Origin: Alistipes sp. ZOR0009
GTDB taxonomy: Bacteria > Bacteroidota > Bacteroidia > Bacteroidales > ZOR0009
DNA: 49,558 nucleotides
NCBI RefSeq assembly: GCF_000798815.1
Contig: NZ_JTLD01000013.1
Location: forward strand, 1-49,558
Reading direction: 5' to 3'
Of the stretch, positions 8,168 through 16,953 are shown in pieces. A program made the translations under genes and the position numbers. The notes under the pieces are model-generated. The model ran no database searches. It saw only the letters and a program-made list of their open reading frames with translations, and had not been told where the DNA came from. Positions within the stretch are counted from its first letter, which is position 1. Each line of letters opens with the position of its first letter.

Positions 8168-9519
8168 AGCGTTTTTGGCGTCTTTACAGGCCCCACTATC
8201 GCAGCACGCTAAGTCTTGGGCTACCTGTGATGGTTTCGCAGCTAGGTCAAATATCTGTGGCTGTTGTCGACGTGATGATGATTGGACGATTAGGAGCAAT
8301 ACCGCTAGCTGCAGCGGCATTTGCCACCATGCTTGTTTCGCTACCTCTCTACTTTGGAATGGGGTTTGCCCTTTCGATAACACCCCTTACTGGTAAGGCC
8401 TTTGGGGCAAACAATCACCGCGAGGTGGGCGTACTTTGGAAGAATGGCGTGGTATCCTACCTTTCGGTGGGACTTCTTCTGCTTCTTATAAGCGCTATTC
8501 TGTATGGCGGCATGGCGTTTATGAATCAGCCCGACAGCATTATTCCCCTCGCACGCCCCTTCTTTATTCTTATAGCAATCTCCATGTTTCCCGTAATGAT
8601 CTTTATGCTGGGAAAACAGGTGCTAGAGGGGCTTGGAGACACGCGTACGGCTATGGTGATTACCCTTATCGCCAACCTGATCAACATTGTGGGCAACTAC
8701 CTTCTTATTTATGGAAACTTAGGAATGCCAACGCTGGGCGTAAACGGCGCTGGGGTGTCAACGCTTACGGCACGAACCTTTATGGCGGTAGCTATAATGG
8801 TGGTGGCGCTACGTAAGCCAATACTTCGTCAAGCGCTACAGCTGGCAAAAGACGTTAAGGCTTCGTTTTCGCAGGTTAAGAGGATTTACAAGCTAGGTGT
8901 TCCGATGGGGATGCAGGTTTTCTCCGAGGCTTCGGCCTTTATCTTTGCAGGACTGATGATGGGATGGCTTGGAGAGATTGGTTTGGCCGCCCACCAGGTA
9001 GTTATTAGCCTTTCTGGCTTAGGTTTTATGCTCTACCAGGCAATTGGGATGAGCACCACCATACGTGTTAGCCAACTTTCGGCGCTTGGTACTCCCTCCA
9101 TCGTTCGTAGGGCTTCGGTGGCGTCGAGCCAGATTGCCGGAGTGATGGTGGTAGTCATCAGCGGGCTATTTCTATTATTCCACAAGGAGATTCCCTACCT
9201 CTTTACGCAAGACGAGGCAGTGGCGCTTGTTGCATCTAAGCTGCTTATTGTATTCATCATATTTCAGGTATTTGATGCTGGGCAAATTGTCTTTTCGGGT
9301 ATACTCCGAGGCTTAGCCGACGCCCGAATTCCGAGCATGCTTACCTTCGTTTCGTACTACCTTATATCCATCCCCATAAGCTATCTGGCCGCCTTTAAGC
9401 TGGGCTTTGGCGAAGTTGGCATCTGGATGGGATTCCCCATAGGATTGGGTATTTGTGCGCTGCTATTCTACTTCCGTATCCGAATTCTGATGGGAAGGTT
9501 GGAGTTAGCCAGAGCGTAG
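8164..9519 (+). CDS. MATE family multidrug/toxin efflux transporter
   Basis: 451 residues, the standard MATE length, with about twelve hydrophobic helices in two homologous halves. The N-terminal half begins TLSLGLPVMVSQLGQI, then GRLGAIPLAAAAFA, and includes the QxxxEGLGDTRTAM segment near residue 155-165; the C-terminal half repeats the pattern with KLGVPMGMQVF. It should export cationic compounds in exchange for Na+ or H+; the substrate cannot be told from sequence. It sits in the inner membrane. The start is chosen from the family N-terminus and the ATGA overlap with a possible upstream short frame. The gene is convergent with pheT, with a shared terminator between. Confidence 0.93.
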   Translation: MKRFWRLYRPHYRSTLSLGLPVMVSQLGQISVAVVDVMMIGRLGAIPLAAAAFATMLVSLPLYFGMGFALSITPLTGKAFGANNHREVGVLWKNGVVSYLSVGLLLLLISAILYGGMAFMNQPDSIIPLARPFFILIAISMFPVMIFMLGKQVLEGLGDTRTAMVITLIANLINIVGNYLLIYGNLGMPTLGVNGAGVSTLTARTFMAVAIMVVALRKPILRQALQLAKDVKASFSQVKRIYKLGVPMGMQVFSEASAFIFAGLMMGWLGEIGLAAHQVVISLSGLGFMLYQAIGMSTTIRVSQLSALGTPSIVRRASVASSQIAGVMVVVISGLFLLFHKEIPYLFTQDEAVALVASKLLIVFIIFQVFDAGQIVFSGILRGLADARIPSMLTFVSYYLISIPISYLAAFKLGFGEVGIWMGFPIGLGICALLFYFRIRILMGRLELARA

Positions 9520-9583
9520 GCCGAGGTTTCCCAAACAGCACTGCAGGTAGAAAAAGCGATTGCGTAGCTACCTCAATAAAAAA

Positions 9584-9613
9584 ACAAATGCGGAGCTACA
9601 GCTCCGCATTTGT
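9584..9613. terminator. Bidirectional terminator between the MATE gene and pheT
   Basis: ACAAATGCGGAGCT and its exact complement flank a three-base loop. A runs on the left and T runs on the right make it work on both strands, as suits the convergent genes. Confidence 0.92.
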
Positions 9614-9636
9614 TTTTTATCGTTACAGCACTGTGG

Positions 9637-12093
9637 CTATCGTAACTGTGCCCCAAAGTTTCTATCAAATGCCTTGATGAGGTTATCCATCATGCGGTCG
9701 ATTTGCTGATCGGTTAGCGTCTTGGTTTCGTCCTGTAGGATGAAGCTAAGCGCGTACGACTTCTTCCCTTCTGGAAGGTTCTTTCCTTCGTAAACGTCGA
9801 ATAGGCCAACCTTTTTCAGGAACTTCTTCTCGGTTTGGAAGGCAGTCTCGCGCAGCTGAGCAAATGTTACCTTCTTATCGAGTAGCAGCGCTAGATCGCG
9901 ACGCACCTCCTGGAACTTAGAAATTTCCTTGTAGGTAGTCTTGTTGTTGCGAACAAAGTTAATGAGCAAGTCGAAACGGATTTCGGCAAAGAAAACGTCG
10001 TTCTTTACGTCGAACTGGTTGCGGAACTTCTTAGCCACCACGCCCATCTCCACAAACTTCTTACCGTTTAGGAGGTAGGTAACGCCATCGCTGATGAAGT
10101 CGAGCGAGCATTCGTCGGTCTTAAGATCGAACAAACTGATGCCAAAGCGAAGCAGCAGCTGCTCTACCGAAGCGCGTAGGGTAAAGTAGTCGCTCTGCTC
10201 TACCTTCGTATTCCAACTTTCGGCGTTTTTGTTGCCGGTAACAAATAGCGCCACGTGGTAGTTTTCGGTGTAAGCACGAAGATGGTTCTCCCCGTTGGCC
10301 TTCTCGGCGTTGTAGCTGTACACGTTACCAAACTCGTAGAGCTTAAGGTCGGCGTTACGATGGCTGGTGTTAAGCCCAATTGCCTCCATACCGTTAAAGA
10401 AAAGGGTTTGGCGCATCACGCTAAGGTCTCCGCTAAGCGGGTTGATGATGCGAACGGCCTTCTCCTCGGGGTAGGCTGCAAGGTCTTGGTAGTAGCCAGC
10501 CTTGGTAAGCGAGTTGGACATGATTTCGTTGAAGCCGTTGCTCGAAAGCAGATCAGCGGCGGTGTTTACGATCCTGTCCTTTTCGGGACGAGGCTCGAAC
10601 GAAAGCGTAGAGCGCACCTGCAGCGGCATCTCGATGTTGTTGTACCCGTAGATACGAAGCACCTCCTCTACCACATCGGCCTCGCGCTGTACATCCACGC
10701 GGTATGGTTCTACGCTAAGAAGCAGCGCGTCGCCCTCCTCCTTAACGATGGCAATATCCAGCGCAGCTAGAATATTTTTGATGGTTTCGGTTTCGATATC
10801 CTTGCCAATTAGCTTGCGCATTCTGTTTAGCGAAACCTCCACGGTAAAGTTTTCGATTGGATTTGGGTAGATGTCGATGATATCCGAAGATATTTCGCCA
10901 CCAGCCAGCTCCTTAACCAAAATAGCCGCACGCTTAAGCGCGTAGATGGTTAAGTTTGGATCTACGCCACGCTCGAAGCGGAACGAAGAGTCGGTGTTTA
11001 GCCCATGACGACGGGCGGTTTTGCGCACCGATACGGGGTTAAAGTAGGCGCTCTCGATAAAGATGTCGGTGGTAGCTTCGGTTACGCCCGAGTCTAGCCC
11101 GCCGAACACCCCTGCAATGCACATTGGCTCGGCAGCGTTGCATATCATCAGGTCGTTTTCGTTTAGCTTGCGCTCAACTCCGTCCAGCGTGGTAAATGGG
11201 GTAGCCTCTGGGGTAGTGCGCACCACCACCTTTGCTCCGCTAATCTTGGCGGCATCAAAGGCATGTAGGGGTTGGCCCAGCTCGTGAAGGATGAAGTTGG
11301 TGATATCGACCACATTATTCTTTGGGTTGATACCGATGGCGCGAAGCTTCTTCTGCAGCCACTCTGGCGATGGGGCCACCTTTACGTTGGAAACGGTGAT
11401 GCCCGAGTAGCGGGGACAAGCCTCTACGTTTTGAACCTCAACGGGGATAACGCGCGAGGTGCTATCCACCTTAAACGCATCTACCGATGGTTTTTCGAGC
11501 GAGCAGGCCACGCCGTTCGCCTTTAGGTACGCGGCAATGTCGCGTGCCACGCCGTAGTGCGATGCCGCATCGATACGGTTTGGGGTTAGCCCTATTTCGA
11601 ATACGTACTCATCTTCTAGCTTAAAGTACTCCTTGGCAGGTGTTCCTACAGGTGTTTGGGGATCGAGCACCATGATACCATCATGCGATGCACCCAGCCC
11701 CAGCTCGTCTTCGGCGCAAATCATACCCAACGACTCCACGCCACGAATCTTAGACTTCTTAATCTTGAACTCCTCGTCGCCCGAGTAAAGCACGGTGCCC
11801 ACGGTTGCCACAGGGACTTTTTGCCCGGCAGCTACGTTTGGCGCGCCGCACACGATTTGTAGCGGCTCGGCAGCGCCCACATCCACCTTGGTAACGCTTA
11901 GCTTATCGGCATCGGGATGGCGCTCGCACTCCAGCACGTAGCCAACCACTACGCCTTCCAATCCGCCTTTAATGGCTTCTTCCTTCTCTAGCGAGTCTAC
12001 CTCCAAACCAATCGAGGTAAGAATTTCAGAAATCTGTTCGGGTGTAAGGTCGGTTTTCAGGTAGTCCTTTAACCAACTGTAGGAAATATTCAT
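9637..12093 (-). CDS. pheT: Phenylalanine--tRNA ligase beta subunit
   Basis: 818 residues, normal for the bacterial beta chain, which pairs with PheS to charge tRNA-Phe. In order: an N-terminal helix segment (MNISYSWLKDYLKTDLT), an OB-fold tRNA-binding domain (about 40-150), the B3/4 editing domain (about 210-370), the B5 domain (about 400-475), a catalytic-like core, and the C-terminal ferredoxin-like anticodon-binding domain (about 725-818), which begins FQEVRRDLALLLD. pheS is not in this window; in many Bacteroidota the two genes are apart. The frame is intact. A weak -7 box lies at 12127-12134. Confidence 0.97.
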   Translation of the reverse strand: MNISYSWLKDYLKTDLTPEQISEILTSIGLEVDSLEKEEAIKGGLEGVVVGYVLECERHPDADKLSVTKVDVGAAEPLQIVCGAPNVAAGQKVPVATVGTVLYSGDEEFKIKKSKIRGVESLGMICAEDELGLGASHDGIMVLDPQTPVGTPAKEYFKLEDEYVFEIGLTPNRIDAASHYGVARDIAAYLKANGVACSLEKPSVDAFKVDSTSRVIPVEVQNVEACPRYSGITVSNVKVAPSPEWLQKKLRAIGINPKNNVVDITNFILHELGQPLHAFDAAKISGAKVVVRTTPEATPFTTLDGVERKLNENDLMICNAAEPMCIAGVFGGLDSGVTEATTDIFIESAYFNPVSVRKTARRHGLNTDSSFRFERGVDPNLTIYALKRAAILVKELAGGEISSDIIDIYPNPIENFTVEVSLNRMRKLIGKDIETETIKNILAALDIAIVKEEGDALLLSVEPYRVDVQREADVVEEVLRIYGYNNIEMPLQVRSTLSFEPRPEKDRIVNTAADLLSSNGFNEIMSNSLTKAGYYQDLAAYPEEKAVRIINPLSGDLSVMRQTLFFNGMEAIGLNTSHRNADLKLYEFGNVYSYNAEKANGENHLRAYTENYHVALFVTGNKNAESWNTKVEQSDYFTLRASVEQLLLRFGISLFDLKTDECSLDFISDGVTYLLNGKKFVEMGVVAKKFRNQFDVKNDVFFAEIRFDLLINFVRNNKTTYKEISKFQEVRRDLALLLDKKVTFAQLRETAFQTEKKFLKKVGLFDVYEGKNLPEGKKSYALSFILQDETKTLTDQQIDRMMDNLIKAFDRNFGAQLR

Positions 12094-12126
12094 TTTGAAA
12101 AGATTTATCTCGTGTCAAATAAGCCG

Positions 12127-12134
12127 TAAAAATA
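12127..12134 (-). promoter_or_regulatory. Possible -7 box of pheT
   Basis: TATTTTTA on the minus strand matches seven of eight positions of TAnnTTTG, 33 bases before the ATG. There is no convincing -33 element. Confidence 0.35.
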
Positions 12135-12183
12135 CTGATTTGATGCTAATACCATGCACCTCGGGCCAAAAAAAGTACGAGTT

Positions 12184-12213
12184 TTTGCCCGTTTCGGGGA
12201 TATTTTAAGTTTG
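12184..12213 (+). promoter_or_regulatory. Promoter-like sequence directed into the 42-bp array B
   Basis: TTTG at 12184-12187 and a perfect TAAGTTTG at 12206-12213 are 18 bases apart, one short of the usual 19-21. It points rightward, away from pheT, into a stretch that has no conventional gene but leads to the repeat array beginning at 12417. It suggests the array may be transcribed. Confidence 0.45.
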
Positions 12214-12416
12214 TTTTTTAATTCGTTGGCCATGTATGGAGGCCTTTTTGGATGGTGGCAAAATGTTTTGTCAGCCGTGCCCTATCGGCATGAAGGATGG
12301 CCCAACGCGCGCCCCATTTTGTGGCACCAGCAGCACAACCAAAGCCAGCATCGCGCAGGCCTATCCCGAATATACCCGCCGACGGCGCTCCCACAAGCCG
12401 CTCCACCTCCCCCATC

Positions 12417-12935
12417 GCTTACTATGGAGTAGTGTTAACGTATTCTGCGAGCACCAAGGCTTACTCCAAACTTTCCAAACTGAGCTATGCCAGCACTAAG
12501 GCTTACTCTAAACTCTCCGGATCGAATTCTGCCGACACCAAAGCCTACTCCAGAGTAGTGTTAACGTATTATGCCAGCACCAAGGCTTACTCCAAACTTT
12601 CCAAACCGAGCTATGCCAGCACTAAGGCTTACTCTAAACTTTCCTGATCGAATTCTGCCGACACCAACGCTTACTACAGAGTAGTGTTAACGCATTCTGC
12701 CAGCACTAAAGCTTACTCTAAACTCTCCAGACCGAATTATGCCGACACCAACGCTTACTCCAGAGTAGTGTTAACGTACTCTGCCGACACTAAAGCTTAC
12801 TCCAAACTTTCCAGACGGAATTCTGCCGACACCAACGCTTACTACAGAGTAGTGTTAACGCATTCTGCCAGCACTAAAGCTTACTCCAAACTTTCGGCAT
12901 GGAACTATGCCGGCACCGAGGCGTACTACGGAGGG
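12417..12935. repeat. Strict 42-bp tandem array, 12 full units and a partial one (array B)
   Basis: Units start GCTTAC (or GCCTAC/GCGTAC) at 12417, 12459, 12501, 12543, 12585, 12627, 12669, 12711, 12753, 12795, 12837, 12879 and 12921: every step is exactly 42 bases. There are two unit classes, one with AGAGTAGTGTTAACG (V) and one with AAACTTTCC or AAACTCTCC (K), ordered V-K-K-V-K-K-V-K-V-K-V-K. One forward frame reads 14-residue units of the type ASTKAYSKLS plus four variable residues. It starts at an ATG at 12297 and is broken once by TGA at 12645 in unit 6, then reopens. Several differences among units fall on third positions of that frame. No spacers, so not CRISPR. The region 12214-12416 before it shows no recognised gene. 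Confidence 0.9.
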
Positions 12936-12948
12936 CGGGATGCAAAAA

Positions 12949-12972
12949 GAGGGAGATCCGAAGATCGCCCTC
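12949..12972 (-). terminator. Terminator of the 243-residue helical protein gene
   Basis: GAGGG-A-GATC and GATC-G-CCCTC pair across CGAA with one mismatch. On the minus strand the hairpin is followed by a T run. Confidence 0.65.
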
Positions 12973-12999
12973 AAGCCCTAGATACAGACAATATCGAGC

Positions 13000-13731
13000 C
13001 TACTTATAAAGTTGCTTGAACTCTATTCCAGATATACGGCGAAACTCCTTACTCGAAGGTCCAAATGCGCCCTTAACGTACGCCTTTGCGTTTTTACAGA
13101 GGTTGTATAGCGAATCCTCGTTGGTATAGAAGATGTCGGTTAAAGTAGTACGAGCGGTATCGAATGCAGCTTCGGTTTCGATGCAGCGGCTGTTGGCCTC
13201 GTTGAGATCGGAGGAGAACTGGCGCACGGCCTCGGTTTTGATGTCATCCTCATTTACCTTGTAGTGGGGGTTAGCCTCTACGTAGGTGGCGAGCTGGGCA
13301 AAGTTGCTAGCTCTATCTTCATATCCCATTTGCAGGGTGGTGTTCTTCTTGGTTTGTGTTCCGTTGGCGGCTGCTGCGGTGTCGGACTTTGCGCCCACCT
13401 CGCCCCTAATACGACGCTGTACGAGACGTACCGTGTCGACAGAACGATGGTCTATCCCCGAAATGGAGTAGATGCTTACAACCCTTGAGGTGTAGGCGTT
13501 GAGTTCTCCAAACATCTGCGCGCGAGCGGCGATGGTATCGCTGTGGGTGGTTTCGGCGGCCTGCAGGTTACCCAATGCGGCGGTACCGCTTGCGTATGCC
13601 TTTTCGAGATTAACCACGGTTAGCTTGGGTTCGGCGGGGTTGTACTTGACACCAAACTCCTTTACGGCGTTAATTAGCGTGTTGCAGGCAGCAAGGTTGT
13701 TGGCATGCCCAGTGTTGCTTGATTTCACCAT
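13000..13731 (-). CDS. Hypothetical helical protein with internal duplication
   Basis: 243 residues from the ATG at 13731 (MVKSSNTGHANNLAACNTLI). A longer frame to 13926 adds a leader with no family resemblance and crosses AT-rich promoter-like DNA, so it was dropped. I recognise the type from Bacteroidota genomes (start M.K[ST]S.TGHA.N.A.., end FGP.S.E[FY]...SGIEFK) but it has no named domain or known function. The two halves look related: each has Y(N/K)..E..L, a long helix, then AR...... and a valine-rich helix, suggesting two alpha-helical hairpin modules. Soluble, no signal peptide. It is followed by a terminator at 12949-12972 and then array B. Confidence 0.75.
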   Translation of the reverse strand: MVKSSNTGHANNLAACNTLINAVKEFGVKYNPAEPKLTVVNLEKAYASGTAALGNLQAAETTHSDTIAARAQMFGELNAYTSRVVSIYSISGIDHRSVDTVRLVQRRIRGEVGAKSDTAAAANGTQTKKNTTLQMGYEDRASNFAQLATYVEANPHYKVNEDDIKTEAVRQFSSDLNEANSRCIETEAAFDTARTTLTDIFYTNEDSLYNLCKNAKAYVKGAFGPSSKEFRRISGIEFKQLYK

Positions 13732-14104
13732 ATCAACATCAATCTTTAAAAAATTAGAATAAATATTAGCTTGGGGCCACCAGCCTTTTGCACCGGGGTG
13801 TGCGAATTTTAGGGTTAGACACGCCAGCACTACGGATAGCAGCTGCATGTAAAAATAATAAATTTCATTAAATACTATACTTTTGTTTAAATTTTTGTTG
13901 TTTTTATCGTCATTCCTGATAACCAAAAGCTAAAATACCGCCTACAGGGGAATATCCACCTCCGTAACCGCCATTTTTGCGGGCAGCACAAGGCTGTTCT
14001 TTTAGAATGATGCATAAAATGGGCCGTAGAGGCATTGTACCGCCATCGGACCAAAAATATTTGGATGGATAGGCGGAGGCATGGGGATGGTGGGGACAAA
14101 AAAA
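13732..14104. other. Intergenic stretch without a supported gene
   Basis: AT-rich near 13840-13910, otherwise mixed. Short frames exist on both strands but none has a family resemblance, a promoter or a plausible composition. It presumably holds the promoter of the gene that starts at 13731. Confidence 0.5.
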
Positions 14105-14129
14105 AGGAGACACGCTGGTGGTGTCTCCT
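14105..14129 (-). terminator. Terminator of the 210-residue lipoprotein gene
   Basis: AGGAGACAC and GTGTCTCCT form a nine-base-pair stem. A run of A on the plus strand just left of it gives the T tail on the minus strand. Confidence 0.88.
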
Positions 14130-14159
14130 GCCGATATCGACCTATATTAAGGTGTGGTA

Positions 14160-14792
14160 CTACATGGCAATTAGCCCTTTTTTCTGTATGTCGGCAACAA
14201 TGGCCTTTGCGACGCCCTTGGCAAGCGATGCCTTGCTGCCGGGGTCGTAGCTGCGGGTTTGTCCGGAGTATAGCAGGTCGTTGCGGCCTACCGAGTAGAG
14301 CTCGGACTGAAGAACGTAGCTGGTGTTGGTGGTATAGTAGCCGGGGGTGTAGGTTTGCTCGTACACCACCATGTATCGGCGGTAGTAGCGGCTATATCCA
14401 ACAACCCGAGGGGTGGTGTACATGGTTCCGGGGGTATGTACGCGCTCCTTCTCCCTATCTACGAGGCTAACGATCATTACGGAGCTGTAGCCGAGGCTGC
14501 GTACCTTATCGTTAACCTGCTCTTCGGTTAGCCCCTTAAACCCTTTGGGCCCGAAGACGTCGGTTGCGGAGGTTGCCTTGATACCTTTATTTTGTAGCTC
14601 GATGGCTATCTGCCTTTCGAGGTTCTCGCGGAGCTCCAGGTTCTTGGGTCCCATCATTCCTAGTACGAGTACGTTGCCAATGCTTCCCTGCTGGGCTTCG
14701 GGAGCCTTCCACGACGACACCAGCTGCGTGCTGCTGCAGCTCGCTAAAAGCATGGCAGCAGCTACCATTACTAACAAGTTTATTCGTTTCAT
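14160..14792 (-). CDS. Putative lipoprotein, DUF4136-like
   Basis: 210 residues. Signal peptide with lipobox LLASCSS, lipidated Cys at about 19, so it is membrane-anchored on the periplasmic side. After the Cys comes SSWKAPEAQQ, then a strand NVLVLGMM and helix-rich region with EQ(I)AIELQNKGIKATSATDVFG, reminiscent of DUF4136 or related lipoproteins that carry a TPR-free alpha/beta domain. A tyrosine-rich stretch (residues ~125-165, SRYYRRYMVVYEQTYTPGYY) follows. Single gene with its own terminator; no functional partner nearby. Family placement is tentative, the lipoprotein call is firm. Confidence 0.7.
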   Translation of the reverse strand: MKRINLLVMVAAAMLLASCSSTQLVSSWKAPEAQQGSIGNVLVLGMMGPKNLELRENLERQIAIELQNKGIKATSATDVFGPKGFKGLTEEQVNDKVRSLGYSSVMIVSLVDREKERVHTPGTMYTTPRVVGYSRYYRRYMVVYEQTYTPGYYTTNTSYVLQSELYSVGRNDLLYSGQTRSYDPGSKASLAKGVAKAIVADIQKKGLIAM

Positions 14793-15086
14793 ATCACAAC
14801 ATTATTTAGTTGATACTTGAATTGTAGCGCTCTTACTCACCTCTGCAAATATTTATCCACACTAAGCAGGCCGTTAGCCTTGGTTAGTACTAAACGTATC
14901 CATTTGCGTTAAGATTACGATTGGGAGGGAAAATATCGGATTATTTGGCCTTGTTTAGCTGCTTTTTGTAGCGATTGACATACTCCGGCTGCGCGGTGTG
15001 GGATTGGGCGCTGCGGGTTGCCGTGTGGGGCGAGGCGGAGCGGCAGCTTAAAGCGGCAGCGGCAGGATGCGGGGATGCAAAAAAAA

Positions 15087-15112
15087 GCCCCAGAAGAAGA
15101 GTCTTCTGGGGC
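15087..15112 (-). terminator. Terminator of the etfB-etfA-acyl-CoA dehydrogenase operon
   Basis: GCCCCAGAAGA and TCTTCTGGGGC form a perfect 11-bp stem with a four-base loop. The A run on its left gives the T tail on the minus strand. Confidence 0.92.
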
Positions 15113-15141
15113 GAGGCCGTAAAGCCTGTAGTAAGGTATCG

Positions 15142-16878
15142 TTACGATAGCTTAAGTACCTCTTCTTGTACCAGCTTGTACTGTCCAAGGTCCTTAACAT
15201 CGCTCTTTGCAATGTAGTTGTAGCGCTCCTTGTTCCAAGCAGCACCAAGCTTGATGTACACATCAGCCGAGTTGATGAACTTCTCGTTACGCTGAGAGTC
15301 GATTAGCAGCAGGTAGCCCATGATGATGTGGCCAGCCATCTCTACCAAACGGCGAGCGTGGAAGTCTAGGAATTCGGTATCGCCAGCGGCATGAACAATT
15401 TCGAATGCCTTTACGTACTCTTCGGTCATATCGGCAAGGGTCTTCTTCATGTACTCGTGGTCGGTGTGTACCGGAGCAGCCGCGTAGGCCTTCATTTGCT
15501 GAAGGAATACGCCGGTGGTAACGCCCTTGATAGCGGCCACCACCTGCAGCTGCGAAGTACCTTCGTAGATGGTGGTGATACGCGCGTCGCGGATGATACG
15601 CTCGATTGGGTAGTCCTTCATGAAGCCTGATCCGCCGTGAATTTGAAGCGAGTCGTAGGCAATAGAGTTGCTGTACTCCGAAGAGAATAGCTTAAGCAGC
15701 GGCGTGTAGCAGTCGGCCAGCTTGTTGAACTCCTTTTGCTCGTCGCGCTCTTCCTTCTCGAGCTTACGATCTTGAGAGATGTGGTAGTACGCTTTGTACA
15801 CATCTACAAAACGAGATGTTTCGTAAAGAAGCGCACGAGAAGCGTGAAGCTTCGCCTTCATGTTGGTTAGCAGCTCGTATACGGCAGGGAACTTGATGAT
15901 TTCCTTACCAAACTGTACGCGCTCGTTGGCGTACTTAAGCGCCTCGCGGTAGGCAGCCTCGGAAAGACCAACCGACTGGGCACCTACACCAAGACGAGCA
16001 CCGTTCATCAACGACATTACGTACTTGATAAGACCCATCTTGCGGTCGCCAACAAGCACTGCAGGAGCGTTGGTAAATACAAGCTCGCAGGTTGGAGATC
16101 CGATGATACCCAGCTTGTGCTCGATACGACGAACCTTCATGGCATTATCCTTCTTGTCGTACACGAAAAGAGAAAGACCACGAGCGTCGTTGGTACCATC
16201 CTCAGAGCGGGCAAGAACTAGCGAGATTTCGGCATCGCCGTTGGTGATAAAACGCTTAACACCGTTTAGCAACCAAGTGCCCTTCTTCTCGTCCCAAGTA
16301 GCTCTAAGCTGTACTGCCTGAAGGTCCGATCCAGCATCTGGTTCGGTAAGGTCCATAGCAGCCGTTTGTCCTTGGTTGATACGAGGAAGGAAGGTGTCCT
16401 TAATCTCCTTTGATCCGAACTCGTGAATGGTTTCGGCGCAGTCTTGTAGCCCCCAGATGTTGGCAAAACCAGCATCGGCACGAGAAACAAGCTCGGCAGC
16501 TACCACATAAGGAACCATAGCGAAGTTTAATCCGCCATATTCGCGTGGAAGCGACATTCCGTAAAGGCCAGCTTGGGTAAGTGCGTCGTGGTTTTCTTGA
16601 GTTCCACGAGCGTACTTAACGCGGTCGTTAATAACCTCTGGTCCTTCGGCGTCAACCGACTCGGCGTTAGGGCCAAGAATGTTTCCGCAAATATCACCCA
16701 CAATCTCCAAGGTCTTATCGTAGCTATCAAGAGCATCCTCAAAGTCGATAGGAGCGTAATCGTAGGTGTTCTTATCTTCAAATCCCCTTTCCTTTAGCGC
16801 CACGATTTTCTTCATCAGCGGGTGGCCAAGGTGGAATTTCAAATCTTCGTTATCTGTATAAAAATTTGCCATTTTCAA
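15142..16878 (-). CDS. Acyl-CoA dehydrogenase family protein
   Basis: 578 residues, longer than the ~380 of classical enzymes because of an N-terminal extension and a C-terminal domain of ~110 residues (from about 465), as in the long bacterial subgroup. It oxidises an acyl-CoA to the enoyl-CoA with FAD and passes electrons to ETF. Signatures: MDLTEPDAGSDLQAV (FAD/substrate loop), KRFITNGDAE, and RDARITTIYEGTSQLQ, in which the Glu of YEGT is the usual catalytic base. Last gene of the operon with etfB and etfA, which supports a working acyl-CoA dehydrogenase/ETF couple. Substrate chain length cannot be inferred. Confidence 0.94.
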   Translation of the reverse strand: MKMANFYTDNEDLKFHLGHPLMKKIVALKERGFEDKNTYDYAPIDFEDALDSYDKTLEIVGDICGNILGPNAESVDAEGPEVINDRVKYARGTQENHDALTQAGLYGMSLPREYGGLNFAMVPYVVAAELVSRADAGFANIWGLQDCAETIHEFGSKEIKDTFLPRINQGQTAAMDLTEPDAGSDLQAVQLRATWDEKKGTWLLNGVKRFITNGDAEISLVLARSEDGTNDARGLSLFVYDKKDNAMKVRRIEHKLGIIGSPTCELVFTNAPAVLVGDRKMGLIKYVMSLMNGARLGVGAQSVGLSEAAYREALKYANERVQFGKEIIKFPAVYELLTNMKAKLHASRALLYETSRFVDVYKAYYHISQDRKLEKEERDEQKEFNKLADCYTPLLKLFSSEYSNSIAYDSLQIHGGSGFMKDYPIERIIRDARITTIYEGTSQLQVVAAIKGVTTGVFLQQMKAYAAAPVHTDHEYMKKTLADMTEEYVKAFEIVHAAGDTEFLDFHARRLVEMAGHIIMGYLLLIDSQRNEKFINSADVYIKLGAAWNKERYNYIAKSDVKDLGQYKLVQEEVLKLS

Positions 16879-16921
16879 AGTTTATTAGATCAGGCATCGG
16901 TATCTTTTAGCGCGTGCTATC

Positions 16922-16949
16922 GTGATACATGATACGTGATACGTGATAC
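16922..16949. repeat. Four tandem 7-bp repeats between etfA and acyl-CoA dehydrogenase
   Basis: GTGATAC occurs three times and ATGATAC once, head to tail with no spacer, in the 75-base gap between the two genes. Confidence 0.75.
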
Positions 16950-16953
16950 TCTA

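Noticed and set aside
10255-10770. A 171-codon frame opposite pheT
   Set aside because: It lies fully inside the antisense strand of pheT and its translation has no recognisable domain; a shadow of the real gene.
12297-12647. A 116-residue protein made of ASTKAYSKLS repeats
   Set aside because: Not called as a gene because the frame stops in unit 6 and the leader before the repeats has no recognisable signal or domain. Kept as an observation under array B.
12417-12935. CRISPR array
   Set aside because: Units abut with no unique spacers, vary by substitution along their whole length, and no cas gene is in the window. The same holds for arrays C and D.
13732-13926. N-terminal extension of the 243-residue helical protein
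   Set aside because: The extension has an unrelated composition, and the internal ATG at 13731 gives the N-terminus seen in the family.
14970-15086. A fifth 21-bp array in the GC-rich stretch before the operon terminator
   Set aside because: GCGGCAG-like motifs recur but at irregular distances; it looks like local G/C bias rather than a ladder.
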